NCBI GenBank assembly: GCA_948474755.1
Contig: CAOLHI010000651.1
Span: 744,001-808,000, forward strand
Length of the DNA: 64,000 nucleotides
Source of the DNA: Ctenosaura bakeri
Taxonomy: Eukaryota; Chordata; Lepidosauria; Squamata; Iguanidae
Reading direction: 5' to 3'
Below, piece after piece: positions 11,913 through 23,829 of the stretch. Each line of letters opens with the position of its first letter. Positions within the stretch are counted from its first letter, which is position 1. The notes beneath the pieces are model-generated. The model saw nothing but the letters and a program-made list of their open reading frames with translations. It ran no database searches and was not told where the DNA came from. The position numbers and the translations under genes are program-made.

Positions 11913-13249
11913 TTAACAATTTGTGTTGCATTCTGTAGCAGTCTCCTTCCTGTTGGCTCTCTCTCCCTCACACTCCCTCTGCTTGCAACAAAACTCAGCA
12001 TTGTTACCCTGGACTTCATCTTTTTTTAAACACAGAAAGCATGGAGTCTTGCCAGTTGTAACATTATCTACCCTAGCTACTTTTCCTGTTTCTGTTCAGT
12101 AACAGGACAACATCTTTTACCATTAAAGGCACATCTGTGTGTTGATGAAGGCGACACACAATGCCACATATTCTCTGACCAATGCTTACTCCCTACTGCA
12201 GAGATCCTTTTATGCTTACACAAAGAGTCTTTGCCTCTTCTTTTATCCATACTGTCATGTTCAGGTGTATTGTTCAGCCAGGTAGTCACTGCAATAGAAT
12301 GTAATAGTTAGGTTGGATCATAATAGGCAGCTCAAATCATAATAAAAATTTAAATTGCAAATAGAATGTCAAATTCACTTATTATTTTAGTGTTTTACAC
12401 TGTGCACAAATTTTATGAACAAATAATCCAGTACTAAAGTTATGATTCAGTTTTTGGACGAGCAACATTGGCAAGTATGTATCTGTCAAAGCCATATAAA
12501 GTTATGCTTAGATTTTCATCTTTAAAGATGACAGCACCAGATAAAATAAATTTGCTGTTATGTATCTGCCACTGGGAATTTGGTCACTACGCTAAATGTA
12601 GTCGATATTTGTTGCTGAGTAAGACAGTCAAAGGTTAAAAAGAATCTTTGGTTTCTCCATATCCATACCTAAAGAAATAGACAGGTTTTTATTTCAAAGC
12701 ATTATAGAACACCCACAAAAAGGAATAATGTGGGCGGTCATTAATTTGGTTCATCCTAGAAATGCGCAGTCAAAGTTTGTCCAACTAGTTCAGTGCCCTC
12801 TGTACCATTGTGCCCACCATTTGTAGATGTAAATAAATGAGAAGGGGATCTGTTTACTGCATATAATCTTGATCTGTAGTTGTGCTGGTACCCATTTGAA
12901 GTGATTTCCTAGGGTTTTCTCTCTCTCTCTACATTCTTTGGACATAAAATAAAGGATTAGTTTCTTAGTCGCCACTGTTTGTGTCTACATATGTATGTAT
13001 GCTCCCGCTATTGAATAATATGAATAATATAAGATGTTGCTTCTTATAACATCTGTAGTATGTGAGGAGAAGTCTTTCTTTGCATGAAAATGCTTTATGG
13101 TGTTTTTACTTTGACCTTTATGTAGGTTCCGATGTTGCTACTGCAGTTTTTTGCAGTTTTCACGGGGTTGGCTCCAAATGTTTAGGCCAAACTTTTATCA
13201 TCTGTGGCCTGCCCTTGTTCTAAGTCTGATCTCAGTTTTGATGCATATT
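11913..13249. other. No recognised gene
   Basis: AT-rich sequence with chance-length frames only. A (CT)n run lies near 12919-12930. Confidence 0.4.
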
Positions 13250-13302
13250 ATTGTTGTTCGCCGCCTCGATCCATGGGGAGAGGCGGGATGAGAGTAGTAG
13301 TA

Positions 13303-13347
<45 letters not shown>
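13250..13347 (+). mobile_element. Sauria SINE 3' tail with (AAT)n microsatellite
   Basis: 'ttgttcgccgcctcgatcca' and 'tggggagaggcgggatgaga' match the tail of the fuller Sauria SINE at 28865. The tail has expanded into AGT units (13293-13304) and then about 14 AAT units (to 13347). A frame through it encodes a run of Asn and is an artefact. Confidence 0.85.
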
Positions 13348-15259
13348 GGAGCCAACCCCAATTCTTGAACCAATTTTGGAGTTGTTTGTTGGTTATGATT
13401 TTAAAGCTTTCTGGTGAGTGGCATATGAGAAGGGCTGTTTACCTTTCTGTTTCCCCATAATTCATGAGCCAACTGACTCTTCGGTGTAGCTCACAAAAGA
13501 AAATAGTTTAGAATAAATGCACATGCATTCATGCATTCACACAGAGCAATTGTAGCATTCCATTTATGGACTAAAGTCTACTTTATCACATATGTGAACT
13601 CTTATTCTCCATGCATACGTGCACTTATATTTCCATTGATATACACATGTGTATGCGTACGTATTTACTAAAAACAATTTAGCAGGAGTAGGTGTGACAG
13701 TGTGTTGCAACAGCACCAGAACAACAAAAATAATAACCACAATAAGAGTGACATGGTTTTATGGCACCTCAAAACTAACAGATTTAACACAATAAATCTG
13801 CTCAGCTTTACATTGCCCCAAGAGTCTCTCATTTTTACTCTGAAGACAGAAGTATTACTGAACCACCCATGCACAAAGACAAAGGCCTTCTCCACTGCAA
13901 AACAGAATGCTTTCTTCAATCATTTCACTTGGTTAACCTCTGTGTATTAAACCGGCAAAAATATACATTAAGTACAACTGGGAAAATAATCTATTTTAAC
14001 TTCATCCTAAATTTGAAGGCCTAAAATTGTTCTAAAAAGAGGTATGTGACTCAATGGCTGAGCTACTATAGGATATTGAGTTCCATATAAACAGATACCA
14101 ACCCACTCGACAAATTCCATGGTTGCCTGCTTTGTAGGAAGGGCATTCATGACCAAAGAGTAATGTGTAAATCTACCACCTGTTCCCCTTGTTATATGAG
14201 GCGTTGCTAACTTCGACACTTCCTGCCGAAGTATCCTGTGAAAGGAAGGTGAACCCATAGTATGCTTCAGGTTGCTAATATTAGGCACAGAGATTTTCTT
14301 TTTAATGTTTTAATCTTTGTTTGAGAAACAATTCTGGTTTATCAAGGAACTAGGGGCAGGGATTCCACCCCCCCACTTTATTAATATTCTGATGTGGGTG
14401 GTTATATTTGTTAGTGGACGGAACTAGTTAGTTATTTCTGGAGCTTAACAAATTAAGGATATATGGCAATGATTTTCTTTGTCCATAAATAACATTCCTA
14501 GTTTTTCTCTTTGTGAATATCTTAATCTCTTCTGTAATAGTTTCTTTTTTAAAAAAACCTTAAAAACTTTTTCTGGACTTAAGCTTGGAGGAGTTGCTTT
14601 TTGAACTACAGTTCCCAGACTCTCCAAGGCAACACAGCTGTATTAGATGTGGGGGGGGGGTTGTAGGAGTTGATAAGAGTTTAATATTTTAAAAAGTGGC
14701 ATCTCTGGCAATGATTAAGAAGAATAATTCACATTTGATCTTGTCTGGTGATAAGTCCTATGTGTGTAAATATAATATTTGTTATTGACAGTGAGTCTGT
14801 CTCAGTAGATCTTCAGCTCCGAATTGTGACCTTCTCTTCTTCAGAGCCATTAACCACACAGATCCTTCTTTCTTTCCAAATGCGTGAGCTGTTCTGTATG
14901 TCCTCTATTGAAAACCCTCAAATTGGATTATCTTGGTCACATTACCAGGCTGAATTCCAAGGCAATTGAACCCAATTCACACCAAATGCCCTGCCAGCGA
15001 TTCCTCTTTGTCTTTGTTCACATGGTGACTCTTGCTACCACAAACATACAAATAACCTCATAGGACTTCCATAAACGCAAGCAGAGGGACAGTTCCCAAG
15101 TTTTCCTCTTGCTTCCTCTTATAATTCCTTTATCCAAAATGAAATTACTACAGGCCTAGTTCTTCAAATGAATGCATTGCAGTTGTAGCAGGAGCTTGTG
15201 TAAAGTTATAAAAAGGGATGAATGATAAAAAGAACTGTGGATTGGAAATGGCCTTTCTT
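13348..15259. other. No recognised gene; fragments of old repeats
   Basis: 'ggcacctcaaaactaacaga' at about 13762 is a scrap of a dispersed reptilian repeat. A G9 run lies at 14652-14660. The 93-codon minus frame at 14007-14288 has no domain features and no splice context that I can find. Confidence 0.35.
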
Positions 15260-15357
15260 CACAGACAGAGGTGAGCAAATGGAATGAAATGGTAGAAAGG
15301 CATTCAGGCACAGACAGAGGTGAGCAAATGGAATGAAATGGTAGAAAGGCATTCAGG
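15260..15357. repeat. Perfect 49-bp tandem duplication
   Basis: Units 15260-15308 and 15309-15357 are identical; each begins 'cacagacagaggtgagcaaa' and ends 'ggcattcagg'. The lack of differences suggests a recent, possibly polymorphic event. Confidence 0.95.
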
Positions 15358-15810
15358 TACACAGTACATGAGATTACTAATTTAGATACATCAAGATGGG
15401 AGGTGAGAAAAAAGACCTGCGATTGAGCATATCTAGGAATAAACCAGAAAACTGCTATGTGTCTTAAAGTGCATTTGCTGTGGTCTTTTCATTACAGAAG
15501 AATTATCGGTATATACAAAGAGTATATACTATACTGTGTGTGGTTATTTCCTTTAGACATGGTCAAGTGTGACATGTATTTTCTTAAACCATGGTTAAGG
15601 ACCAAGCCAAGGGGTCAAGTTGGTGGTTGCACACCATGTTCTGCATTAACTGCATCTTGTATAAACTGTAATTAAGTCAATTTCTTTTTTTATGTACTCT
15701 CTGCTTATAAAGTGATAAACACAATTAACTCAACAATGGTTTTTCTGTACATTTGGCATATCGACTAGTGTTAAGGCAGCAAGCTGCAGTTAGCACAAAT
15801 AATGGTTAAG

Positions 15811-16085
15811 AGAGCCAGTGTGGTATAATGGTTAGATTACTGCATGATGACCTTGGAGGTTCAGTTTTTTAGTCTGCAGTGAACCATGACATTTGCTGGG
15901 TGATCTTAGGTAAGTCACTCTTTCTGAATCTGCAGTGAACCATGACATTTGCTGGGTGATCTTAGGTAAGTCACTCTTTCTGAATCTGCTCTGTCTATCA
16001 GAGTTGTTCTAAGGATAATGGGGAGCAGTAAGGTCTGTCTTGACCTTATTGGAGAAAAGGCAGAATATGTATATAATTAATACAA
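15811..16085 (+). mobile_element. tRNA-derived SINE with an internal perfect 56-bp duplication
   Basis: The head 'agagccagtgtggtataatg' carries an A-box-like sequence and matches squamate tRNA-derived SINEs. 'gctgggtgatcttaggtaag' and 'agagttgttctaaggataat' are body and tail motifs. Inside, units 15873-15928 and 15929-15984 are exactly identical, although the SINE itself is decayed. Confidence 0.85.
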
Positions 16086-16549
16086 TATATTTTACTTCTG
16101 CTCTGGGCTAGTGCATAGATGCAAATTATTTTCTTCACACAGCCGCACCACAGGAGGAGAGCGGCAGTAGGCTTGCTCGATAACCTTGGTTTAGTGCTGT
16201 ACAAACAAACTGGGACAACCTTGAGCTTCCCTCAACCCTTATGGCATGACTGTGAGGGGATGATCAAATGGCTCTTCTCCTGCCTCTAAGCTAACTACAG
16301 TTTGTCATTATGTACATCAAGGACAAACTGTATTTAGTTCAAATTACGATTTACTGAAGCAAACCAAGATAAAACTGTGATATCTCATCCTGGCTTGTTT
16401 CTGTGAGACTTCATTTAAACTGCCCTTCATTCGCAGTTGAGATAGAATGACAGACAGACAGATTGTTGAACGAGGCTGTTTCCAAGCAGCATACAAAACT
16501 TTTCTTACAGCAGCCCCACTAGCTACTGGTCTGTTTCTATGCACTGTTC

Positions 16550-17035
16550 AAAGTCCTGACTATGATGTATAATGTTTTATACAGCTTAGATCCAGATGAC
16601 ATGAAGGGCCATGTCCACCCAATACAGGCTTGCTCTACCTTGGAGATCTTCATAGGAACCATTCTGTCAGCCCTGCCACCCTAACAGATACCTCTAGTGG
16701 CTGCCTTCTCAGTCTCTGCTCCTAGCCTTTAACTCCCATCCCAAGAAGGTTAGACTGAAGGGTGGCAAGCGAAGACTGAAAATTCAGGATGGATTTTGGA
16801 GCTTGACTGTTTGTTTATATGAAGAGGTCTTTGAATAGTGTGCCATTTTGTTTTTATTTCTTGGTTTTTCAATTGACATATTTGGAATGGTCTTTAATTC
16901 TACAGAAGGCCTAATTACATTTCAACAATATCATTTTGTGTTTTTACCTGTATGTGCTTTTATTTGTAACTTCTAAATTTTTCGTAAGGTACTTTGAGTG
17001 CAGGTCTGGGGGAAATGGAGGTATACATATACCCA
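16550..17035 (+). mobile_element. Degenerate L2-clade LINE 3' end
   Basis: 'aaggtactttgagtgcaggt' with 'gggggaaatggaggtataca' is a drifted form of the L2 terminal tail. Upstream, 'ggttagactgaagggtggca' is compatible with its C-terminal region. No open frame. Confidence 0.45.
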
Positions 17036-17043
17036 CAGACAAA

Positions 17044-17067
17044 TGTGTGTGTGTGTGTGTGCGCGCG
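17044..17067. repeat. (GT)n(GC)n microsatellite
   Basis: GT units pass into GC units and then a TATG-rich stretch. Confidence 0.9.
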
Positions 17068-17299
17068 TATATGTATGTAGGACTAGCATAGTGTTGCTTG
17101 CATGCTGCATAGAAATCCCAAGGATGGTTTTGGAGCCTGTGGACCCTGAAAAATCCTTTCCTCGACTGAAGAAAGACATGTTAGTTTCAACTTCTAGGTG
17201 GCAGTTTTGTGTTAGGAGAAGTTAACAGACTTTTACTCCCCAAGCTCCCAAAATAGCAAGAAACAAAACCAGAAGTCAGCCCACAGCTGTTAGCTTGGA

Positions 17300-17585
17300 T
17301 TGCAGGGTGTACCTCAAGGGCTGTCACAGAGAAGAGGGGACAGGCCTGTTACGTGCTGTCCCAGATCGCTGGACCAGCTTTAATGTCTTGAAGTGTAGAT
17401 TTTGATTCAGCATTAGAAAGAACCTCTTGACAGAGCAGTTTGGCAATTGAATCACTTACCTAGAGAGGTGGTGGACATTTCTGGGTATCTTCAGAAAGAG
17501 ACTGGACTTCCTGCACTGAGCAGGGGGTGGACGTGATGGACTATGAGGCCCCTTCCAATAATATGATTCTATAATTTTTGAGGCT
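17300..17585 (+). mobile_element. CR1 LINE 3' end
   Basis: 'cctagagaggtggtggacat', 'cttcagaaagagactggact' and the terminus 'ccttccaataatatgattct' are the usual CR1 C-terminal region and 3' UTR, here on the + strand. Frames are broken. Confidence 0.85.
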
Positions 17586-17651
17586 ACTATGTGGTCTGTG
17601 AAGCATCCCTGGCATCAAAAATTGGCCCTCAGGTCTGCCAAAGTTGCCCAC

Positions 17652-17732
17652 CCTGGTTTAAACTATGGATTATTGAAACAAGCTAACAAAAGAAAGCATG
17701 CTAATGATAAACTATGATTAGTTTAAACCAGG
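17652..17732. repeat. Inverted repeat with 13-bp perfect outer arms
   Basis: cctggtttaaact (17652-17664) pairs exactly with agtttaaaccagg (17720-17732), and weaker pairing continues inward. Related 'aaccatggttaa' motifs occur at 15590 and 15805, so a small non-autonomous DNA element is possible. Confidence 0.6.
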
Positions 17733-20700
17733 AAACAGATTTTTCTGATCTCTTTCTGGGGGCTGCAAACCAAGGATTTTTTGCAGCTTGCAAACCACGT
17801 ACAGCCCTTCAGGGCTATTCTCCTCATTGCCGTCATGCAAGCCTGAGGCTATCCTAGGCTTGATGTTGTAGCACAGCCACATCTGTGTCAGGGCAGAGCA
17901 CTGAGACTTTTTGATCTCCATGGATTCCATGTTTCCTCTGAGCTTAGATGTAGTCCTCACAGTTTCTGGAGTGGGGAGGATGCTGAGGGGGAAAGAAATT
18001 TCTTTGCAGCACCACCTTATTGTGAGCTGTCTGTAAGAATACATGCACATATGATACATCTACTTACTTTGGGGCAAATCAGCATAGTTGCCTCAATTTT
18101 TCAACTTTTCCTGGAGTCATGATGGTGAAATTTCAAATTACGCAAGCTTGTTTGCATACTACTGCAATAGAATATGTTCCTTAGCAGCCAAAGCAGAAAT
18201 GCCAACACCACCATAGATAAAGCCAATTATGCCTGTATAACCATACTCTGTAAAAGAGCTGTACAAACTTTTGTACAGGTGTATGTTTATACTATTGCAT
18301 ATTTTTTTGGCTATCTCCTTATGTGGTCTGACAATGTGTTGTTTTCTTTTTAATTTGCAGGTACGAATAACAGCATTGGAAACAGTAAGTGGATGGTTTT
18401 CTTGTCTATTTTTTTTTTCAAATTGATTACAGTTTTTATACAGCATTTGTTTTTCAGTGTTTTCTTTTATAAAACTTGAAATGGTCTGGCATAGTTAAAA
18501 GGGATTTTTAAAACTATGAATCGGCTTCTAAGAGCTTCTTATTTGCCATTTGGCCGTGATAAATCAAACAGTATTTTTAAAAAATGTAGGACATCCACAT
18601 AAGGTCACGTAATATGAAGATGTGTTGGTAAAATCAACCATATTTTAAAGGTCAACAGGAAGTATGAATTAGACAACACTTCAGGATATTTTTGTTCTTA
18701 AAAACAGCAGGCGTGTCTAAACATCAGTATTATCTGAACTTTTTAAAATGGCTGTAGGGATGCTGAAAGTGCGCTTGTCCAGCTACAGAAATCAAAAGGA
18801 ACAATGTTATGATTTCAGCCACTTGTCTGAAGAGTTTTATACAAGCAATGTGTGATTTTCTTTCCAAGACACTGAAGTTCTTGCAGGTGTGAGTAGGTCA
18901 ACAAGTGTGCTGTTAACTTGGTAAGTACTTTTATCCAAAGGACAAGCTTGGTAGTGTTTCACTAATCCTGTGGGCCTTACTTATTTCAAAGCAGATGGAG
19001 AAGAGAAAAATATGTGTGCAGGCATGTGTGTTTGTCCATGGCATTGCACTTTGATTGGGCTTTTTATTCATGACATTACAGTTGCTGATAGTTTTTCCAT
19101 AGCCTGAAATGGAAAAACCTTGCAGCTGAGACCCAACCATGCACTTCCATAGTGAGTTTTGAAGGACTGGATATAAGGTAAAAGTTATTACTATCACAAA
19201 GGTTAAGGTTGGATTTTGAAAATAAGGGCTATACCATAGCATCCTTCAGAATTCTGGGAAGTGTTTTCCTTCATTCTCTGAAATAGGGATAGACTGTCTC
19301 TGAGACCTCTTTACACCTGCCATGTCTTGCTGCTTTAAGCCAAGTTGGGTAAGTGTTAAACTTACACGTTGGCCATGTCTCCCTTCTCCAAGGAATCAGT
19401 CCACATCCTCAGTGCTAATAGTTGAAAATTTCTCCATGGAAAATAATCTAGACCACAGCGTGGTTTCCTCCGTCTCTAATTTTGTTTGTAGAATTGAATC
19501 CTTCTTAGAACAGATGTAATCAATTTTGTCTGCAAAACGTTTTCCAAAATGATCAAGTGAGCCACTGATGGTACTATAATTTTTCAGTTTTGAGCAGAGT
19601 GTAGAAATTCTTTCACCACTTAGGAGAACTCTGCTGGATACTACTGAACAGAAAAAAGTAGTGGTAGTGGTGGTTAATTACAGGTTTTTTTTTCACTGTT
19701 GTTATCTGTACCTCACATTAGGTCTCAATATGCACTCTAGACTATGTTAATCTTAGTTCATCTTAGTTCTTCCACCATGTGGATTCTAGTCCTCTTCTGT
19801 TTTGCTTCACTGTTCCCAGCTCTTCAAAAAGGCTGGGAGTATGATATGTCCCCCATACACCTGCTTTAGAACAAAATATTCATTTATTGAAGTATATGAT
19901 AAATTCTCCACTAATGGGTGGTTAGTGTCTTTTTTAAATATCCAAATTCTTGTCCAGCACAAATGGCCAGGTTTCTAAAAGACTAAAATATAGTTTAAAA
20001 TAATGATCTAATCTTTTATTTTCATAGCCCAATTTGTCTGATTTTACTGACTAATTTCAGCTTTTAAGGCTGCTTTATTCTGTTGTGTTTATTAAAATGA
20101 ATTAGTATGAATTAATAAAGTGATTTGGTGGACTCACTTTCAGAAAAATCTACTATAGTATAGATAAATGTGTGGCTCAATGAATATAAATACCGGTATG
20201 TATGTGTCACTTAGTATATGCCCATGAATATATTTGAAATTTGCAGATATATACATAAGCTGTCCTGATAACCCTCTACCCTAGTGTTGATGGTTAGAGT
20301 ATAACACACTGGTACATTTCCACTAGCCTCCATCATCAGAAAGAATGTGAGGGGCCTACATCATGGTAGAGGTCCTCTCCACACCTGAGTGTTGGGAGAA
20401 AAGCTGCCAGCATTTGTTTTCCCACTGACAGCATTAAAACACTAAAACCTCACAAAGAGGCAGGGTGAGCATTTCTCGTCATTGTAAATCCAGTTTGGCA
20501 CTAGTCCTTTGCAGATTCATGTGATACTAGAGCAGACGACTTTTTAAAAGTGTTAAGAATAAAAGAGGCTCTTTCTCTCACAAATGAAGCCTCTGGATTT
20601 TATATGTGTTTGTTCTTGTTGTGTACCTTCAAGTCATTTATCTCTAGAATAAATATGCCATTGCCTGTCTTGAACCATTGCAAAAAGCAAGGTTAAAAAT
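17733..20700. other. No recognised gene apart from the candidate micro-exon
   Basis: Unique AT-rich sequence, consistent with intron. Frames up to 113 codons (minus, 17718-18059) show no protein-like features. Confidence 0.4.
18361..18384 (+). CDS. Possible 24-base micro-exon (VRITALET)
   Basis: A good acceptor (gttttctttttaatttgcag) is followed by 24 open bases and a consensus donor (ACA|gtaagt). The eight codons read VRITALET, phase 0 to 0, which fits the phase of the exon at 42226. Micro-exons of this size are known in coiled-coil genes, but paired acceptor and donor signals this close can occur by chance. The 24-kb gap to the next supported exon is large but possible for a vertebrate gene. 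RNA evidence is needed. Confidence 0.35.
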
Positions 20701-20875
20701 AGGGGCCAGTGATGTGGCCATTTGGGCACTGGACTATGACCCTGGTGACCAGGGTTGCATTCTCCCTTTGGTCATGGAAACCCATGAGTGACCTTAGGAA
20801 CGTCATAGACTCTTGGCCCCAGAAAAACCCATGATAGGTTCACCTTTGAAACGACTTGAAGACAACAACAAGAAG
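20701..20875 (+). mobile_element. tRNA-derived squamate SINE
   Basis: Head 'ggggccagtgatgtggccat', a B-box-like 'ccagggttgcattc', and a tail with 'gataggttcacctttgaaac' and 'gacttgaagacaacaacaag'. This is the same family as 40065 (+) and 32583 (-). Confidence 0.85.
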
Positions 20876-21176
20876 CCATGATCATTGCACGATGACCAGC
20901 AGGCATGAGGAATGCTGTTTGCTCCTCGTAGAACCCTCTGTTTGTAGCCTGTGTGTGCTAAAGCCTCAGTCAGTGGAACTGATTGATTTCTATACCTCAT
21001 AGATGTGAATGAAGGATCACAGAAAACCCAGCTGAGCTCTAGAACTCTGTATTATTTTACAAAGAGCAGCATAAAAATGTAATTTTTTCATTCTGTTGTT
21101 AGAAAGATTGTATATCTCTCCAACCAACTGATTTTCTCTGTGATTTGTTATTGCCGTTTATTTCTGTACCCTGTTT

Positions 21177-21200
21177 TTGTTTTTTGTTTTTTGTTTTTTT
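21177..21200. repeat. (TTTTTTG)n simple repeat
   Basis: Three units of a T-rich heptamer. A complementary (ACAAAAA)n run lies at 21786-21826. Confidence 0.8.
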
Positions 21201-21248
21201 AGGGAAAAATAGTGTAACAACAAGTAGTGAGGATTGTTCTGTTTTGAT

Positions 21249-21297
21249 GAATTAATTAAGCGTTTTCATCTGGGGAGAAAATTTAATTAATTAATTC
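21249..21297. repeat. 11-bp inverted repeat of TTAATTAA type
   Basis: gaattaattaa (21249-21259) and ttaattaattc (21287-21297) are exact complements around a 27-base loop. Confidence 0.8.
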
Positions 21298-21945
21298 TAG
21301 CATTTCTGTTTTGCCTTTCCGTTTTAGAACAATCCTTGTTGCCTATAGGATCCAGAAATTCCACCTACCCGTGATGTTTTCAGTTTCTTCTGCTGCTTTA
21401 ATTTTACCTTCACCTTCATATACTGAAACAAGGGTTTCTAATTAGGCTTCCTACATATCACTGGAATGCCATTGATAGATAGGTTTAACAAATATGTGTT
21501 ACCATTGATTAAAATACCTGAAAGGAAGAAGTCCTCTCATTTACCTTATCCAGTATTCAGAACGCCTGAATGGAGATAGGGAAGATGGTGGGGGAAATGG
21601 ATGGGAATCAAGCGGCTTGTGCTCTGCATGCAGCTTTCCAAAACCATTGAATGCTATGAACCCTATCATCCTTATTAAAACAAAAGAAAATAAAACAGTA
21701 GAAGAATTACTTTTCCAGAGACCCAAGGGGATGTTTCTCCTATAACACAAGCCTCTTCCCACCTTGTTTAAAGATCATATATTTAAAAAAAATACAAAAA
21801 AACAAAAAACACAAAAAAACAAAAACAGAGGTGTTATTTCAGTTTCTGTAAAAGGGAAGGATACTGAGACAGCCTCTGGAAAATGGCCTCTGGAACCTCT
21901 GGAGAAGCCTGGTGTAGGGTATGTGGAAAACAAACTGGAGGTCTT

Positions 21946-22120
21946 GGGCCGTTTCCACACTACACTCGTATAGCACGATTATTCCACTTTCAACATCCTA
22001 TGGAATCCTGGGGTTCGCAGTTTAGGGAGGGGCCGGCTGTTCCCTCCCAAAACTGCAAACCCCAGAATTCCATAGGATGTTGAAAGTGGAATAATCGTGC
22101 TGTAAGAGTGTACTGTGGAG
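21946..22120. mobile_element. Palindromic MITE with near-perfect 51-bp inner arms
   Basis: Arms 21973-22023 and 22050-22100 pair at 49 of 51 positions around a 26-base centre that itself folds. Outer ends are 'gggccgtttccacactacac' and 'gtgtactgtggagttg'. A second copy lies at 59643-59800. There is no coding capacity. The end sequence suggests a Harbinger- or hAT-type non-autonomous element, but the superfamily is not proven. Confidence 0.85.
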
Positions 22121-22329
22121 TTGTTTTCTATGTCTGCAAGCAGCTTAAACATTATTAAATTTCACAGAATGTGGAGACAGAGTATCAGTATCATAAATAG
22201 CTCCACAAGTATCAGGGCTACCATGCAGAAGACCTATGCAGTCATTGTTATTGTTGAATCACTTATTAAAGTCTTAACTGTAACTGCCTTCAGCTGTGTA
22301 GTTGTCTAGATAGAAAACTGTCTTTTGCT

Positions 22330-22478
22330 TCCATGGAGACAACTGGAGTGTGAAACATCTGGCCTTCAAGAAGTGGCTGGATTGCAGCTTCCATCAGCCC
22401 TAGCTGCTATAGGCACTTATAAGAAGTTGAAAGGAATTGCAGCCCAACAGTATCTAGTTTTTCAAAGTTTCCATGGTT
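22330..22478. mobile_element. Palindromic MITE
   Basis: The outer parts 'ttccatggagacaactggag' and 'tttttcaaagtttccatggt' give weak complementarity, and the middle 'gattgcagcttccatcagcc' matches the 'ttgcagctcccatcag' core of the family at 7199 and 61125. Confidence 0.5.
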
Positions 22479-23829
22479 CAACTGTTTCACACAAATGCCA
22501 CCAGTTTTCCTTTGATTAGATTGATTATCCAAGTATGAAGGTTTGTTGTAAAGGGCATAATTTTTATAGACACCACACTTCATTTTTCATTCTAAGACAC
22601 ATGTTCTGGAACACTAATGTCTACTGAGGGAGGTGTTTTTTGCTGTATAGTATACATACCTTATTTTTTTCTTTTACTCTGTCTTCAGTCCTTAGAGCTC
22701 TCTTTAAGAACATTGTGTTCCTTGTAAACGAAATGTTTCTTTTAGTTCATATTTGCATGTGTGGGAATCAAAGAGATGCCACAGAGCTATGCAGAAGGCC
22801 ATTCATATGTTTTGCCTCATACCATATTTTAAGAAACAAACACACAAAGATTCATTTAAACACAGTGGTTCTAAAATAAACTTAACAAAATGTTTCTAGT
22901 GCTTAAATTTCCCTGCTCCACATTGTGTTATTACATAGGTTAATTCTACAGATTAAAACAGATAGCATTAATGCAAAAGTCTTTTTTTTAAAAAAAAAGT
23001 GTTGATAACTGACATTTGCATGGACTTGTAAGGAATATACCCAGCGTCATCTGGTGAACAATATCAGATTCTGCTTAAGACAAATCATGCCACATCTTTG
23101 GGTGTATTTGTTCCACAGAAGCAATGTATATTATTTCTCTTCTCTTCCTATTTTCTGAGCTACAGTTATATAATTTTCTCATGACCTTTGTGAATCTCTA
23201 GCAAAATATTATTCATCTACAGAATGGTCTGTTGCCAGTGGAGGTTTATGATCCTTAAGGAAATTCTAAGAAAATGCATGGAAAGTATTTCGTGAATGGC
23301 AAGAAAATCCCGATCAGTGCTCATTCTGTGCCTTTATGCTTGTTCCATAAATAAGCTTTCCTTCTCTGGCACCTGTGGCATAATAACCTTCCTAAAACCT
23401 TGCCAGTCATTCAAGTGAGACATATCTTATAGGACAAAATAAGGTTATCTTATCACATTTCATTTGGCTGCAACAGACTATGGACTAGGTTAACAAAAAG
23501 TATGGTTTGCTGAAACAGATGTTCTGTATCAGTGGCTGAGTGCAAACTTGTTCATTATTCATTCTAGGGTTTGCTAGTATTATTTTTGCTTCTACCCTTT
23601 CAGATTATTGTGTTGGAGAACATATTTCTTCATACATACTATTATTTTATTTAGTTATAAAGAAATGAAGTATTTAGCCATTTTCTGTTGGATGAGGCAG
23701 CTAAAATGTTACCATTTCTTTTATGACTTGCTTTCACTCAGAAGGGTCAAAAGGAAAGAGGAAAGTGAAAAAATAAGCCCAGATAACTTGTACTGAAAGC
23801 AGCAGTGAACAAGTTCCAGAGTGTAGATC
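22479..23829. other. No recognised gene
   Basis: AT-rich sequence with only short frames; consistent with intron or intergenic DNA. Confidence 0.4.

Noticed and set aside
13251..13460. Frame with a long Asn run
   Set aside because: It translates the (AAT)n tail of a SINE.
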